DNA of 64,000 nucleotides from Thermosynechococcus sp. HN-54 (GCF_023650955.1 NZ_CP098039.1:310001-374000); one strand, 5' to 3'. Numbered from the stretch's first letter, positions 1-9,036 are shown. The notes: generated from the sequence alone by a model not told the origin. A program made the numbers and translations.

Positions 1-656
1 CCCAATTGCTGCTGAAGTTGGACAATTTGAGCGCGGGTTTCAGTGCGCAGCTTGGCATCAAGGTTTGACAGCGGTTCATCCATCAAAAAGACTTGGGGAT
101 TGCGCGCCATGGCTCGTCCTAGCGCCACCCGCTGTTTCTGACCACCGGACAGTTGTTTGGGATAGCGGTAGAGCAAGTGCTCAATTTGCAGCATCTCCGC
201 AATCTGCATCACCCGTTGGTGAATTGCCCGCTCACGGGGAAAGGAGAGTTGCAGGGGTTTGGGGAGCGATCGCGTCCAACGGGTTAGGGTGGCTTCAATA
301 GGGGCAGGGAGCACACCATGCATCTGGGGGTTGCGGCGCAAGCCAAAGGCCAAGTTGTCATAGACCGTCAGGTGGGGATAAAGGGCATAGCTTTGAAAGA
401 CCATGGCAATGTCCCGCGCTTTGGGCGGTAAACCATTGACCACGCGATCGCCCACCCAAATTGTGCCTGTGGTTGGCTCATCTAGACCCGCAATCAACCG
501 CAGCAGGGTACTTTTGCCACACCCTGAAGGCCCCACCAGCACCAAAAACTCCCCAGCCGCCACATTGAGATCAATCCCTTGCAGCACCGTGACAGTACTC
601 CCCCGCTGCGGGTCGCGATAGACCTTGGTCAGTTGTTCAAGGCGTACACCAGTCAC
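1..656 (-). CDS. ABC transporter ATP-binding protein, MalK/UgpC type (3' end outside window)
   Basis: This is the cytoplasmic ATPase subunit of an ABC importer of the sugar/glycerol-phosphate (CUT1) type. Reading from a GTG at 656, the product begins [15 protein letters not shown]. It shows Walker A (GPSGCGKST, about residue 40), the Q-loop ([12 protein letters not shown]), the ABC signature (LSGGQKQR) and Walker B ([15 protein letters not shown]). The gene runs off the left edge, so the regulatory C-terminal domain expected of MalK proteins cannot be seen. No permease or binding-protein gene is adjacent inside the window, so the substrate is unknown. The family call is secure; the exact start is inferred because it is the first start codon giving the full N-terminal strand. 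Confidence 0.88.
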   Translation of the reverse strand, partial: MTGVRLEQLTKVYRDPQRGSTVTVLQGIDLNVAAGEFLVLVGPSGCGKSTLLRLIAGLDEPTTGTIWVGDRVVNGLPPKARDIAMVFQSYALYPHLTVYDNLAFGLRRNPQMHGVLPAPIEATLTRWTRSLPKPLQLSFPRERAIHQRVMQIAEMLQIEHLLYRYPKQLSGGQKQRVALGRAMARNPQVFLMDEPLSNLDAKLRTETRAQIVQLQQQL

Positions 657-725
657 GATCGCTGTCCTAGAGATGCTGCGGCTAATTCGGTAGAATCCCA
701 CACTAGGGGGAATCTGACAAGATGC

Positions 726-986
726 CTAGGCAAGATGCAGCTTCAGGACTGAGCGGGGTGCCCGACGAACCCGCGCCCGAATTGTTGGCAGTCCGAGGCG
801 TTGGCAAGCTTCGTAGCGATGGCATCCCGAAAAGCCATAGTATTGCCCTTCGACCTCAAGGACATCAATGGGTTCCTGCTGACCAATCTCGGCAATGGAA
901 GCCATCAACGCTTCGACTTTGGCCGGATCCGTTTGCCGAATCAGGGGACGACGAATAGCATTGAGGGGCAAATCGATAACTCGCAT
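726..986 (-). CDS. srx: Sulfiredoxin
   Basis: This 86-residue protein is sulfiredoxin, which uses ATP and a thiol to reduce hyperoxidised (sulfinic) cysteine of typical 2-Cys peroxiredoxins. It has the ParB/Srx-like fold pattern: an N-terminal strand (RVIDLPLNAIRRPLIR), a helix with IAEIGQQEPIDVLEV, and the catalytic motif FSGCHRYEA at about residues 52-60 containing the single active-site Cys. Length matches short cyanobacterial sulfiredoxins. It lies between the ABC ATPase (same strand) and a divergent PhoX gene. Its likely substrate, a 2-Cys peroxiredoxin with GGVG and YF motifs, is encoded at 57.3-57.9 kb. Confidence 0.9.
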   Translation of the reverse strand: MRVIDLPLNAIRRPLIRQTDPAKVEALMASIAEIGQQEPIDVLEVEGQYYGFSGCHRYEACQRLGLPTIRARVRRAPRSVLKLHLA

Positions 987-1131
987 TGACTTATCCGAAC
1001 TCGTTATGACTTTATTTTAGCAAGCAATCTACAATCGGCAACAAAACTCCCTTGAATAACTTCCTAGATTTGCAGTAAGACAATAGGGGTCGGCTTTTAG
1101 CCGTCGGTTGTGGAGTTTAAATGTTTTTTTT

Positions 1132-2466
1132 ATGGGTTTGCAACGTCGTCGCTTCCTCACCCTTGCCGCCGCCGGTATGGGGGCAGCACTTTTTCCCCAA
1201 GGATTACAGCTTCTGTATCAGCGGGCAGCCCAAGGTGAACCGCTGACCACACGCGGATTTGGCCCTTTGGTCAAGGATCCCAATGGCCTGTTGGATTTGC
1301 CGGCAGGCTTTCAGTATCGAGTCTTCTCAAAGCTGGGCGATCGCCTGAGTGATGGTACCCCCGTCCCAACGCTCCACGATGGCATGGCCGCCTTCCCCGG
1401 CCCGGACGGTACAACCATTCTGGTGCGCAACCATGAAATGTACCCCGGACTCCCCCGTGCCTTTCAAGGGGTGGTGGCTCCCAAGGACCGGATGTATGAC
1501 CCCCTCGCCCCCGGTGGCACCACCACACTCGTGGTGAGCAAAGATCGGCAACTTCTCAAGCATTACGTTTCTTTGGCGGGTACCTCTCGCAATTGTGGTG
1601 GCGGCAAAACCCTTTGGGGCAGTTGGATTAGCTGCGAAGAAACGATTTCCACGCCCGAACATCCTGCCAACCGAGGCCCAGTGCAAAAACGCCACGGCTA
1701 CAACTTTGAAGTACCGATCAGTGCCCAAGGGCCAGTGACGCCAGTTCCCCTCAAGGCAATGGGGCGCTTTCAACATGAGGCGATCGCCATCGACCCGAAA
1801 ACGAATATCGTCTATCAAACGGAGGATCGCGGCGATAGTCTCTTTTATCGCTTTATTCCCAAGGAACCCACCAACCTTGCCGCCGGCGGCCAACTCCAAG
1901 CCCTGAAAATCAAACGCTACCCGAAGATCAACACCGGCCAAGATTTTCCCCTGCGCAAACCCTTCGAGGTGGAATGGGTGACTATCACCCAGCCTGACCC
2001 CCCCCTAGATACCGTGCGCTACGAAGGCTATGACAAAGGGGCAGCCCAATTTGTACGCGGTGAAGGCCTCTGCTACCACAATGGCGAATTCTATTTTGCC
2101 GCCACCAGCGGCGGTGAAAAACGATTAGGTCAAATCTGGCGATACCGCCCCGGCAGTACCTCAGCGGATGGTGGCACGATTGAGCTATTTGTCGAGTCCC
2201 CCGGCAAAGAGGTTCTTGACTATCCGGATAATTTGACAATGGCACCTTGGGGAGACCTAATTTGCTGCGAAGATGGCGAAGATGCTGTGAATCGTCTAGT
2301 AGGGGTCACCCCCGAAGGAGAGCTATACACCTTTGCCCGAAATGCCCTCAATGATCAGGAGCTGGCAGGAGTTTGTTTCTCAGCCGACGGCCAAACCATG
2401 TTTGTCAATCTCTACCATCCGGGGATGACGTTTGCCATTTGGGGACCTTGGGATCGGCGGGGTTAA
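1132..2466 (+). CDS. PhoX/DUF839 family phosphatase, Tat-exported
   Basis: This is a 444-residue DUF839 (PhoX) family protein. Members are secreted, metal-dependent phosphatases with a beta-propeller fold. I chose the ATG at 1132 because it starts directly on the Tat signal MGLQRRRFLTLAAAG; an upstream TTG would add eight unlikely residues. Family-like segments are visible: NHEMYP, the LVVSKDR strand, GTSRNCGGGKTLWGSWISCEE, and near the end a DNLTMAPWGDLICCEDG stretch typical of the propeller. It is monocistronic, divergent from srx, and followed by a hairpin terminator. The phosphatase activity is inferred from the family; no Pho box was identified upstream. Confidence 0.85.
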   Translation: MGLQRRRFLTLAAAGMGAALFPQGLQLLYQRAAQGEPLTTRGFGPLVKDPNGLLDLPAGFQYRVFSKLGDRLSDGTPVPTLHDGMAAFPGPDGTTILVRNHEMYPGLPRAFQGVVAPKDRMYDPLAPGGTTTLVVSKDRQLLKHYVSLAGTSRNCGGGKTLWGSWISCEETISTPEHPANRGPVQKRHGYNFEVPISAQGPVTPVPLKAMGRFQHEAIAIDPKTNIVYQTEDRGDSLFYRFIPKEPTNLAAGGQLQALKIKRYPKINTGQDFPLRKPFEVEWVTITQPDPPLDTVRYEGYDKGAAQFVRGEGLCYHNGEFYFAATSGGEKRLGQIWRYRPGSTSADGGTIELFVESPGKEVLDYPDNLTMAPWGDLICCEDGEDAVNRLVGVTPEGELYTFARNALNDQELAGVCFSADGQTMFVNLYHPGMTFAIWGPWDRRG

Positions 2467-2479
2467 TGCCCAAAGCAAA

Positions 2480-2516
2480 AGGGAGCCAAGAATCACCTGA
2501 CTCCCTCTTTATTTTC
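2480..2516. terminator. Hairpin terminator between convergent genes
   Basis: AGGGAG (2480-2485) pairs with CTCCCT (2501-2506) across a 15-nt loop and is followed by TCTTTATTTT. Read on the minus strand the same hairpin ends in TTTTGC, so it may serve both the PhoX gene and the DUF4278 gene. The long loop makes it only moderately strong. Confidence 0.5.
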
Positions 2517-2565
2517 CTACTGACTCAACTCAACAGTTCAACCCATTGTCATTGTCACTTCTGCC

Positions 2566-3009
2566 TTAACTCAGCGCCACATGGGAGCGATCGTAGGTGG
2601 CACCAAAGACGGGGTTCACTTTCCCTTGGATTTGGTTCCAGTAGTGGGCTGCTGTCACCGGCATGCCGATTGCTTCTGCCATCCGGGCAAGGAGGGTTTG
2701 CTCACGGCTTTTAATCATCACATGATGTGCCATCGCCAGGGAGCGAGCCATTTCGTTAACCGTTGCCGTCATGGGCACAGAAGCCACATTATCGGCTAAG
2801 CGAGCAGCGGGAACACCGGCGGGTTGTTTACCTTTTTGATACTTGACGCCACGATAGGTCATGATTTTTAAGGATTCTTCCGGTGGATTTGTCGGAGCCG
2901 CCACCCGATAGGTGCTACCGCGATACTTGGCCACGACATCCGTTGCTTGGGTGTTGATCGCTGGAGGAACGTAGTTGTATTGAACGCCACGATAAGTGAG
3001 AGTAGTCAT
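2566..3009 (-). CDS. DUF4278 domain protein
   Basis: This 147-residue protein carries two short DUF4278-type repeats, LTYRGVQYNY at residues 4-13 and MTYRGVKYQKGK at about 50-61. DUF4278 is a small cyanobacterial module of unknown function. The C-terminal half (about residues 70-147) is helical and has no motif I recognise. There are no membrane segments. It stands alone between PhoX and the rplU-rpmA pair, with about 260 bases upstream that hold no gene. The family call rests on the repeated YRG(V)xY motif. Confidence 0.7.
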   Translation of the reverse strand: MTTLTYRGVQYNYVPPAINTQATDVVAKYRGSTYRVAAPTNPPEESLKIMTYRGVKYQKGKQPAGVPAARLADNVASVPMTATVNEMARSLAMAHHVMIKSREQTLLARMAEAIGMPVTAAHYWNQIQGKVNPVFGATYDRSHVALS

Positions 3010-3270
3010 AGCTTTCGCCCCATTTTTATTACAAGGTGGACTGGTTGAGGCGCGTTCCTTCGGGATCTGTTTCCCTACTTCCGTCCCTCGCGAAGGTACA
3101 ACGCTGACAATTAAACTCGCTCTGAAAAGCGTTTACTGATGTCCTGCGAGAGATGAACGATTCATTTCTGTATCTAATTTAACAATTTCTCGACCTTAAA
3201 GCAAGCTGTTCATAGAAATTTACAATACTCGGGGCAACACTTCCTTAGGAGGGTCATGGGCTAAGACAAC

Positions 3271-3297
3271 AAAAAAGGCCAACCCAGAGGATTGACC
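3271..3297 (-). terminator. Rho-independent terminator of rplU-rpmA
   Basis: On the minus strand GGTCAATCC and GGGTTGGCC form a 9-bp stem (two G-T pairs) with a TCT loop, followed directly by six T. It starts 39 nt after the rpmA stop codon and is the best-formed terminator in this part of the window. Confidence 0.85.
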
Positions 3298-3335
3298 CCA
3301 TTGCTTGATTTTTGAACGTTTATCAGGGAACGGTT

Positions 3336-3599
3336 TTAACCCTCGGCTAGGGGATACACACTCACGCGCTTGCGATTTTTGCCATAGCGCTCAAAGGTGA
3401 CCACACCCGCGATCATTGCAAAAAGGGTGTCGTCACTGCCGCGACCGACATTCGCCCCAGGGTGAAACTTTGTTCCCCGCTGCCGCACCAGAATGTGACC
3501 TGCTTTAACCACTTCACCCCCAAAGCGCTTGACCCCCAGACGCTGGGCATTAGAGTCGCGCCCGTTGCGGGTACTACCGGTTCCTTTCTTGTGTGCCAT
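3336..3599 (-). CDS. rpmA: 50S ribosomal protein L27
   Basis: This is ribosomal protein L27 (87 aa), a large-subunit protein whose N-terminal tail reaches the peptidyl-transferase centre. The N-terminus [16 protein letters not shown] and the core [24 protein letters not shown] are unmistakable. Unlike Firmicute L27 it has no cleavable N-terminal extension. It follows rplU by one nucleotide, the usual rplU-rpmA order, and is followed by a strong terminator. Confidence 0.98.
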   Translation of the reverse strand: MAHKKGTGSTRNGRDSNAQRLGVKRFGGEVVKAGHILVRQRGTKFHPGANVGRGSDDTLFAMIAGVVTFERYGKNRKRVSVYPLAEG

Positions 3600-3600
3600 G

Positions 3601-3936
3601 TTAACCTCCTAGGGATTCACCGTTGAGACGAATCTCGTTGATCATGATGCGGGTGAGTTCTTGACGATGGCCTTGTTTTTTGCGCGTTTTCTTTTTCGGG
3701 CGCATTTTATAAACAATCACCTTGGGGCCGCGACGATGCTCCATCACGGTACCACTGACAACGGCACCACTGACGTAGGGCTGACCTACGTGGACTTGGC
3801 TATCGGTTTGCACCAACAGCACCCGTTCTAGATCAATAGTGGCCTCTGGCTCAACGGGGAGCCGCTCCACATCGTAAAAGCGTCCGGCTTCGACGCGCAG
3901 CTGCTTGCCACCGGTTTCAATGATTGCGTATGCCAT
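3601..3936 (-). CDS. rplU: 50S ribosomal protein L21
   Basis: Ribosomal protein L21 (111 aa), which binds 23S rRNA. The true start is the ATG at 3936 ([20 protein letters not shown]), where family similarity begins; the open frame continues upstream but encodes nothing L21-like. The basic stretch [16 protein letters not shown] is the conserved rRNA-binding part. It is the first gene of an rplU-rpmA operon and lies 118 nt after the FHA gene, so it could have its own promoter in that gap. Confidence 0.97.
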   Translation of the reverse strand: MAYAIIETGGKQLRVEAGRFYDVERLPVEPEATIDLERVLLVQTDSQVHVGQPYVSGAVVSGTVMEHRRGPKVIVYKMRPKKKTRKKQGHRQELTRIMINEIRLNGESLGG

Positions 3937-4054
3937 AGAAACTGAAAAACTCCTTGCCGTGCAGGTGAGGGCATCCGCGCCTCTTGGAAAACCTGTTCCG
4001 CGCAAACTCAACAATTTTCCATCATAAAATTTGTACCCTGTGGCTGTCAAATCC

Positions 4055-4459
4055 CTAACCAATCCAAGGCAGACTGCCTGTGGAACGTTTGCTCAATTTG
4101 CGGCATGCGTCGGCGGCAATCTCCTTAAACATGTCGGGATAGTAAAAAACAATGAGGGTGGTGCCGACACAAATGACATCTTCATGGTGGAGAAGGGTGC
4201 TGTGCTGAATGGGAACGCCATTGACGAGGGTGCCATTACGGCTGTGGTAATCACTAATGAAGTAAAGAGGCTGTCCCTTACAGAGAAAGGCATTGATCAC
4301 GGCATGCACCCGCGAGACATAGGCATCTTTGAGCAGAATACTGCAATCAAGTTGCCGGCCAATGGTCCACTGGCGATCGGGACTGAGGATGACTTCCCGC
4401 TTTGGACACCCCCGCTCGCGAATGATCAGCCATGCTTTGTGAGACGTTGGCACTGGCAC
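4055..4459 (-). CDS. FHA-domain protein
   Basis: This 134-residue protein is essentially a single forkhead-associated domain, which binds phosphothreonine peptides. The diagnostic residues are present in order: the TIGR strand ([13 protein letters not shown], about residues 31-43), SRVHA (about 49-53), and SRNGTLVNG (about 73-81). A short C-terminal tail ([14 protein letters not shown]) follows. It lies 57 nt downstream of the Rrf2 gene on the same strand, so it may belong to the SagB-Rrf2 transcript. Partner kinase and phosphoprotein are unknown; a Ser/Thr kinase is encoded at the far end of the window, but no link is implied. Confidence 0.87.
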   Translation of the reverse strand: MPVPTSHKAWLIIRERGCPKREVILSPDRQWTIGRQLDCSILLKDAYVSRVHAVINAFLCKGQPLYFISDYHSRNGTLVNGVPIQHSTLLHHEDVICVGTTLIVFYYPDMFKEIAADACRKLSKRSTGSLPWIG

Positions 4460-4516
4460 CTTCAGTCTCCCACTCTGATGGGATGCCCTCAGCTTAGATC
4501 ACAGATTGACAGATTT

Positions 4517-4963
4517 TCAGATCACAAAGGTTGCCCCATCCCCTTGAGCAGCTTGCCAACTGCGGGCATCAAAGTATAAATCTTCAAGGGAAATACTGGC
4601 CAAGGCATCCTGAAGTTTTTGATGCAGACGTTGCCAGAGGCTCAGGGTCACCCAATCTGCTGTACTGTCTTCTGGTTGGGGGGGGTGCAAAAACAGGGGG
4701 GTGGGGGATTCACCGACGGCGGTGAGGATATCGCGCAGGGAAATGGCCGCCGGGGGACGGGCAAGTTGATAGCCCCCATAAACACCTCGGAGCGATCGCA
4801 CTAAACCGGCGCGGCGCAATTCAATCAGTAGCTTTTCAAGATAGGGCGCAGGAATCTTCTGCCGTTCGGCAATGGCACGCACAGAGGCTGGCCCGTAGTT
4901 GGGTAATAGACTCAAGTCCAATAGGGCTTTGATACTGTAGTGACCACGGGTGGTGAGGGTCAT
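4517..4963 (-). CDS. Rrf2-family transcriptional regulator
   Basis: This 148-residue Rrf2-family DNA-binding protein begins MTLTTRGHYSIKALLDLSL and contains the family winged helix, with SVRAIAERQKIPAPYLEKLL as recognition region and SLRGVYGGYQLARPP as the wing. The three cysteines that bind the Fe-S cluster in IscR and NsrR are absent; I see no cysteine at all, so it should not sense through such a cluster. Its ATG overlaps the stop of the upstream oxidoreductase (4 nt), suggesting coupled translation and possibly autoregulation or regulation of that operon. A cyanobacterial Rrf2 protein has been linked to photosystem I genes, but no such role is shown here. Confidence 0.85.
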   Translation of the reverse strand: MTLTTRGHYSIKALLDLSLLPNYGPASVRAIAERQKIPAPYLEKLLIELRRAGLVRSLRGVYGGYQLARPPAAISLRDILTAVGESPTPLFLHPPQPEDSTADWVTLSLWQRLHQKLQDALASISLEDLYFDARSWQAAQGDGATFVI

Positions 4964-6501
4964 GCTGCTTTGCCAACAGTGGTGATATAGAGAACCGCTT
5001 CTTCGGGAGGAATACCTAGGAGATCGTTGACCTGATCATCAAAGAAGCCGCCAATGCCACTCACCCCCAGTCCCAAGGCGGTGGCCGCTAAATTCAGCCG
5101 CTGGCCGAGGTGGCCGGCATCCATGTGGAGGTAGCGATAAGCCCGTTCGCCATAGCGAGCGATCGCCCGCTCTAGATTGGCGGTATGGAAAATCACCACG
5201 GCGGCATCGCGACCGAGGTCTTGATTGAGGCACAGGAAATGCAACTGCTCTTGAAAGTTCTTGAAGCGAATCTGGCGTAGCTCATGCTCAGCCACGGCAT
5301 AGTAGTAGCACCCCTCCTCGAGATCCCTGACCCGTGTCACGGCAATAAAGGTTTCCACTAGCGTTGGGTCAAAGAAACTGGGGGCTTCGTCCAAGCCTTG
5401 ATCGCGATAGTCCTGAGGATGGTAGGTAAAGGTGAGCAGGGCGGCCAGTTGATCAATCTCCATCCCTTGGCCACTGTACCGGCGGGTGGAGCGCCGCTGG
5501 AGGATGGTTTGTTGGAGAGCAGCTAGATTGGCTTCCCAGTGAATGATGGTTTTGCTGAGACTCACCCGCAGCCCAAAGGGAAAGTTGTATTTACTGGCGG
5601 GCGGTGCAGCCGGCTCCTTAGCACGGGAGCTTGGGGTCTCTTCAACTTTGGGCATGCCGTAGACAATGTCACTGTTGGTGAGGGCACTGGCACGATGGCA
5701 GGCCTTGAGTAACTCACCACTGGCGATCGCCCCATAGTCATAGCAGGTGGGAGAGGGCAACACCGAGGAAAACGTGGATAAGTTTTCGCCCACTTCTAGC
5801 AAATTGGCAAGGGCAGCCACCGCCAAGACTCCCTCCTGCTCTGAGTCAAGGTAGAGCAGCTCATTCATTTGGGCATCGACAAAGCCACCAATGAAGTGGG
5901 CACGAAAGTCATGGATATTGGCGGCCAGTTCCACGTTGCCCAACAGGTGCCCGATATCGAGACAAATGCGACGATAGGCGCGATCGCCATAACGCCAAGC
6001 GGAACGATAAAAAACCGCTGTGACAATCAGAGCCATATGGGTTGCCTCAAGGGCAGGATGCCACAAACACGCTGCCTGCAACGCTGACCAAGAATAGCTT
6101 TGCCACACCTGCACAAGGGCATGGTCTTTGACTTGGTAGTTGTAAATGCCTGCGGGAATCACTGTATCGTTACGGCTCAGTAGATAGACCTCTGCGGGAT
6201 ACAGTCCCCCTGCTGAAGGCGCTGCTCGCATGTAGAAGGGTTGATCGGGATAGGGAACAACGCCGGTAATGCCATAGGTACAGTACAACAGCCGTGAGAG
6301 TCGCTGCCAGTAGGGGTGGATAGCCCCTTCCTCTGCTTCTAAGAAGGGCTTCAGGGAAAAGACTTGGCCAAAGGGATAGGTTTTGAAGGGACTGGGCTGA
6401 CGGCTAAAATCCAGTGGGGCAGCCTGTTGAGCTAAGGTCTCAGGGGCGTACTTGGTGCGTTCGTGGTAGTGCTGTGCCAAGGAAAGCGGTTGAAACCCCA
6501 T
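4960..6501 (-). CDS. Tandem SagB/ThcOx-like nitroreductase-fold oxidoreductase
   Basis: This 513-residue protein holds two nitroreductase-fold (SagB/ThcOx) domains. The first spans about residues 40-265 (RLLYCTYGITG, RAAPSAGGLYPAEVYLLSR, RYGDRAYRRICLDIGHLLGNVELAA). The second spans about 320-513 (ILQRRSTRRYSG, RYGERAYRYLHMDAGHLGQRLNLAA, GIGGFFDDQVNDLLGI). Such domains bind FMN; SagB enzymes oxidise azolines in ribosomal peptides, and related stand-alone proteins have unknown substrates. The second domain lacks the SAGGLYP loop of the first, so one half may be structural. No precursor peptide, YcaO cyclase or RiPP protease is adjacent. It heads an operon with the Rrf2 gene. Confidence 0.82.
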   Translation of the reverse strand: MGFQPLSLAQHYHERTKYAPETLAQQAAPLDFSRQPSPFKTYPFGQVFSLKPFLEAEEGAIHPYWQRLSRLLYCTYGITGVVPYPDQPFYMRAAPSAGGLYPAEVYLLSRNDTVIPAGIYNYQVKDHALVQVWQSYSWSALQAACLWHPALEATHMALIVTAVFYRSAWRYGDRAYRRICLDIGHLLGNVELAANIHDFRAHFIGGFVDAQMNELLYLDSEQEGVLAVAALANLLEVGENLSTFSSVLPSPTCYDYGAIASGELLKACHRASALTNSDIVYGMPKVEETPSSRAKEPAAPPASKYNFPFGLRVSLSKTIIHWEANLAALQQTILQRRSTRRYSGQGMEIDQLAALLTFTYHPQDYRDQGLDEAPSFFDPTLVETFIAVTRVRDLEEGCYYYAVAEHELRQIRFKNFQEQLHFLCLNQDLGRDAAVVIFHTANLERAIARYGERAYRYLHMDAGHLGQRLNLAATALGLGVSGIGGFFDDQVNDLLGIPPEEAVLYITTVGKAA

Positions 6502-6620
6502 TGTGGTGCCTCACCAAGTTAAGAAACCATTAAGTAATATGAACTTCTGCAATAAATTCCCCTACAGTCAAAAAAGCTTAAGTAGAAATACCTACAACAG
6601 TGAAACGCTCTTTTACCATT

Positions 6621-7151
6621 ATGGCGAAATTCAACCCAGAGGAGCTACTCGAAGCCTATGCAGCGGGGGAACGGGATTTTCGCGGCAGGGATCTAACGGG
6701 TCTGAGCCTCTTTGATGCCAACCTCAGTGATGCCGATTTCAGTGAGAGTAATTTGGAAAATGCCTATTTGCCCTATTGCCAGTTGAATCGAATTCAGGCG
6801 ACTGCTACGAATCTGCGCCACAGTGAACTGGGGGATGCTCAGTTGTATCAAGCCAACCTTGCAGCAGCAGATCTCGAAGGCGCCAGCCTTGTACGGGCAA
6901 ATCTGCGCACGGCCAACTTGGAACGGGCAAATCTAAAGGGTGCCAATCTTCAGGGAGCCGATCTGCGCTATGCCAATTTGCGACAGGCCAACCTCCAAGG
7001 GGCAAATCTGCAACAGGCCAATTTAGAACAGGCAGATTTAACAGAGGCTCAGGTGCAGCGGTGCAATTTTTTTCGAGCAACGGGGGTTGATCTGTCAGCG
7101 GCGGTGTGGGATCGCACGACTATCTATCCCGATGGCTATTTTTATCCCTGA
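6621..7151 (+). CDS. Pentapeptide-repeat protein
   Basis: This 176-residue protein is built mainly of A(N/D)LXX pentapeptide repeats from about residue 25 to 150 (for example ANLQGADLRYANLRQANLQG), predicted to fold as a right-handed quadrilateral beta-helix. It has no signal peptide or membrane segment. I chose the ATG at 6621 (MAKFNPEELLEAYAAG); a GTG at 6600 would add seven residues. The repeat-free N-terminus (about 25 residues) resembles the leader helix seen in many cyanobacterial pentapeptide proteins. Its 3' end overlaps the convergent cobL gene by 10 nt. The cellular role is unknown. Confidence 0.88.
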   Translation: MAKFNPEELLEAYAAGERDFRGRDLTGLSLFDANLSDADFSESNLENAYLPYCQLNRIQATATNLRHSELGDAQLYQANLAAADLEGASLVRANLRTANLERANLKGANLQGADLRYANLRQANLQGANLQQANLEQADLTEAQVQRCNFFRATGVDLSAAVWDRTTIYPDGYFYP

Positions 7152-8389
7152 GTCAGCGTGATCAGGGTGACAGGATTGAGGGGATGGAGGCGGTGGCCTT
7201 GGCCAAGGGGGACGGAGCGGCTAATTTGCACGTGCAGCAGGTGCGGGCTGATCTGATGGGTCTGACACCACTGGAGAACTTGGCCTTGGTGTTCAAGGGT
7301 GGCGATCGCCAGAACTATCCGCCCATGGGGCCGCAAGTGCGACCAGCAATATTCCAGATTCGCTAGTAACTGGGCACCGCTGCCGCCGATAAAGACGCGA
7401 TCCGGTTGCGGCAAGCCACTGAGGATCTGCGGCGCTTCCCCTTGGATCGGAATGAGATTGGTGACACCAAAAACCTCGCGGTTCCGTTGGATCAACTGAA
7501 AGCCAATGGCGGTTTTCTCGATCGCATAGACAGTGGCTTGGGGGGCAAGGCGGGCAATTTCCACGGCCACACTCCCGGTGCCGGCACCCACATCCCAAAC
7601 GGTTTCTACAGTGCTGGTGAGGGCTAATTCTGCCAAAGCCAATACCCGTACTTCCCGCTTCGTCATCAAGCTGGGGCGATCGCCAAACGTGAAAAACTGA
7701 TCATCCCCTAGGCCAAGAACGGGCTGTTCCCTAGGGGGTAGGCGCTGGGGTTGACGCAGGAGCACCACCAAATTCAGCGGATGTACCGGCGGCAGCGTTG
7801 TCACTGGTTGGGCTAAGTCCCATGGGAGAATGGCTTCGTCTTCACTACCCAAAGCCTGACACACCCACGCCTGATAGGACACAGGCAGTTGCAACGCTTG
7901 GTATAAGCGGCTAATGGCAGCAATATTGGCCTCGCTATCGGTATAGATGGCAATTTTCTCCACCCCCCGCTGCAACAGGGGCACGAGGCCTGCCAGATCC
8001 CGTCCGTGGGCACTGCAGATTACGGCGTCCTGCCAAGGGAGCTTCAGGCGACTAAAGGCCAACTGCACCGCACTGAGGTGGGGATGGAAGGTCAACTGTT
8101 CAGGGGCAAAGACTTCAAGCAGCCAGCGTCCCAATCCATAAAACAGAGGATCGCCACTGGTGAGAATGACCACTTGGGGGTTGGGGGTTGTTTCCAAGTG
8201 CTTTTGAATCGCCTTGAAACTGGCGTTAAAGTCCCGTAGAGACAGGCGGGGAGTCCCTCCTTGGGGAATCAATTGGAGATGGCGATCGCTCCCCACCAAG
8301 AGCGTCGCTGAATGGATAATCTCCTGAACCGTTGCCCCCAACCCTGCCAGTCCCTCTAGGCCAATACCCACCACATGAATCGGGGTCAC
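7142..8389 (-). CDS. cobL: Precorrin-6Y C5,15-methyltransferase (decarboxylating), CbiE-CbiT fusion
   Basis: This is the bifunctional CobL enzyme of cobalamin synthesis (415 aa), which methylates the corrin ring at C5 and C15 and decarboxylates it. Residues 1 to about 200 form the CbiE tetrapyrrole methylase domain (VVGIGLEGLAGLG, ILTSGDPLFYGLGRWLL). Residues about 230-415 form the CbiT SAM-dependent domain (VWDVGAGTGSVAVEIARLAP). Its ATG overlaps the cobH stop codon by 4 nt, so the two are translationally coupled. A third cobalamin gene, cobI, lies 43 kb away. Confidence 0.94.
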   Translation of the reverse strand: MTPIHVVGIGLEGLAGLGATVQEIIHSATLLVGSDRHLQLIPQGGTPRLSLRDFNASFKAIQKHLETTPNPQVVILTSGDPLFYGLGRWLLEVFAPEQLTFHPHLSAVQLAFSRLKLPWQDAVICSAHGRDLAGLVPLLQRGVEKIAIYTDSEANIAAISRLYQALQLPVSYQAWVCQALGSEDEAILPWDLAQPVTTLPPVHPLNLVVLLRQPQRLPPREQPVLGLGDDQFFTFGDRPSLMTKREVRVLALAELALTSTVETVWDVGAGTGSVAVEIARLAPQATVYAIEKTAIGFQLIQRNREVFGVTNLIPIQGEAPQILSGLPQPDRVFIGGSGAQLLANLEYCWSHLRPHGRIVLAIATLEHQGQVLQWCQTHQISPHLLHVQISRSVPLGQGHRLHPLNPVTLITLTQG

Positions 8390-9000
8390 ACTGGCTCCTC
8401 GCTATAGGCCAACTCCAGTAGGGCATTCACAATCGCCGCCGCCACAGGAGATCCCCCTTTGCGCCCGGCAACCCGAATTTGGGGCACGGGCAGTTGAGCA
8501 AGAGCCGCCTTTGACTCCACGACATTGACAAAGCCAACGGGGACACCAATCACCCCTGCCGGAGGCACGCGGGTTTCTTGCAGACAGTTGCACAGGGCAA
8601 GGAGTGCCGTTGGTGCATTCCCAACCACAAACAGGGCATAGGGCCATTGTTGCCAAGCGCGGATCATCCCTGCTTCGCTGCGGGTTTGACCGGGAGCGGT
8701 GTGGCTGCCATCGTCGAGGGCAGTGATAATCGGGTTTTGAAAGGTGCGGCTGGCCATCGTTTGAATGCCGACACTGACCATTGCCACATCGGTGATAATC
8801 GGAACCTTGGAACGTAGCGCTTGGGTCATGTGGGCGATCGCCCCCGGCAAAATCTCCAGTAGGTTCTTAAACTCAAAATCTGCCGTGCTATGGATAATTC
8901 GCCGCAAAATCGCATAGCTTGGGGCGTCAAAATGGTGAGCGCCGATCTCGCGATCGATGATGGCAAAACTGGCTTGGGCAATTGGATGCAGCAGAGACAC
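8386..9000 (-). CDS. cobH: Precorrin-8X methylmutase
   Basis: CobH/CbiC moves a methyl group from C11 to C12 in precorrin-8X to give hydrogenobyrinate or cobyrinate. I place the start at a GTG at 9000, giving 204 aa beginning with SLLHPIAQASFAIIDREIG, because the longer open frame to 9090 would run through the tRNA-Ser gene on the other strand. Family motifs visible are RRIIHSTADFEF, which contains the catalytic His, and GNAPTALLAL and GVPVGFVNVVESK. It is the first gene of a cobH-cobL pair with a 4-nt overlap. The promoter would lie within or beside the tRNA. Confidence 0.92.
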   Translation of the reverse strand: MSLLHPIAQASFAIIDREIGAHHFDAPSYAILRRIIHSTADFEFKNLLEILPGAIAHMTQALRSKVPIITDVAMVSVGIQTMASRTFQNPIITALDDGSHTAPGQTRSEAGMIRAWQQWPYALFVVGNAPTALLALCNCLQETRVPPAGVIGVPVGFVNVVESKAALAQLPVPQIRVAGRKGGSPVAAAIVNALLELAYSEEPV

Positions 9001-9036
9001 AGGACTTCTGGTAGGATAGTAGAACTGCCTAAACTT

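Noticed and set aside
3601-4062. Extended L21 with a 42-residue N-terminus
   Set aside because: The extra residues show no resemblance to L21, whose family start [12 protein letters not shown] is at 3936.
8386-9036. Cobalamin riboswitch before cobH or cobI
   Set aside because: Only 36 nt lie between cobH and tRNA-Ser, and cobI starts inside feoB; no B12-box was recognised.
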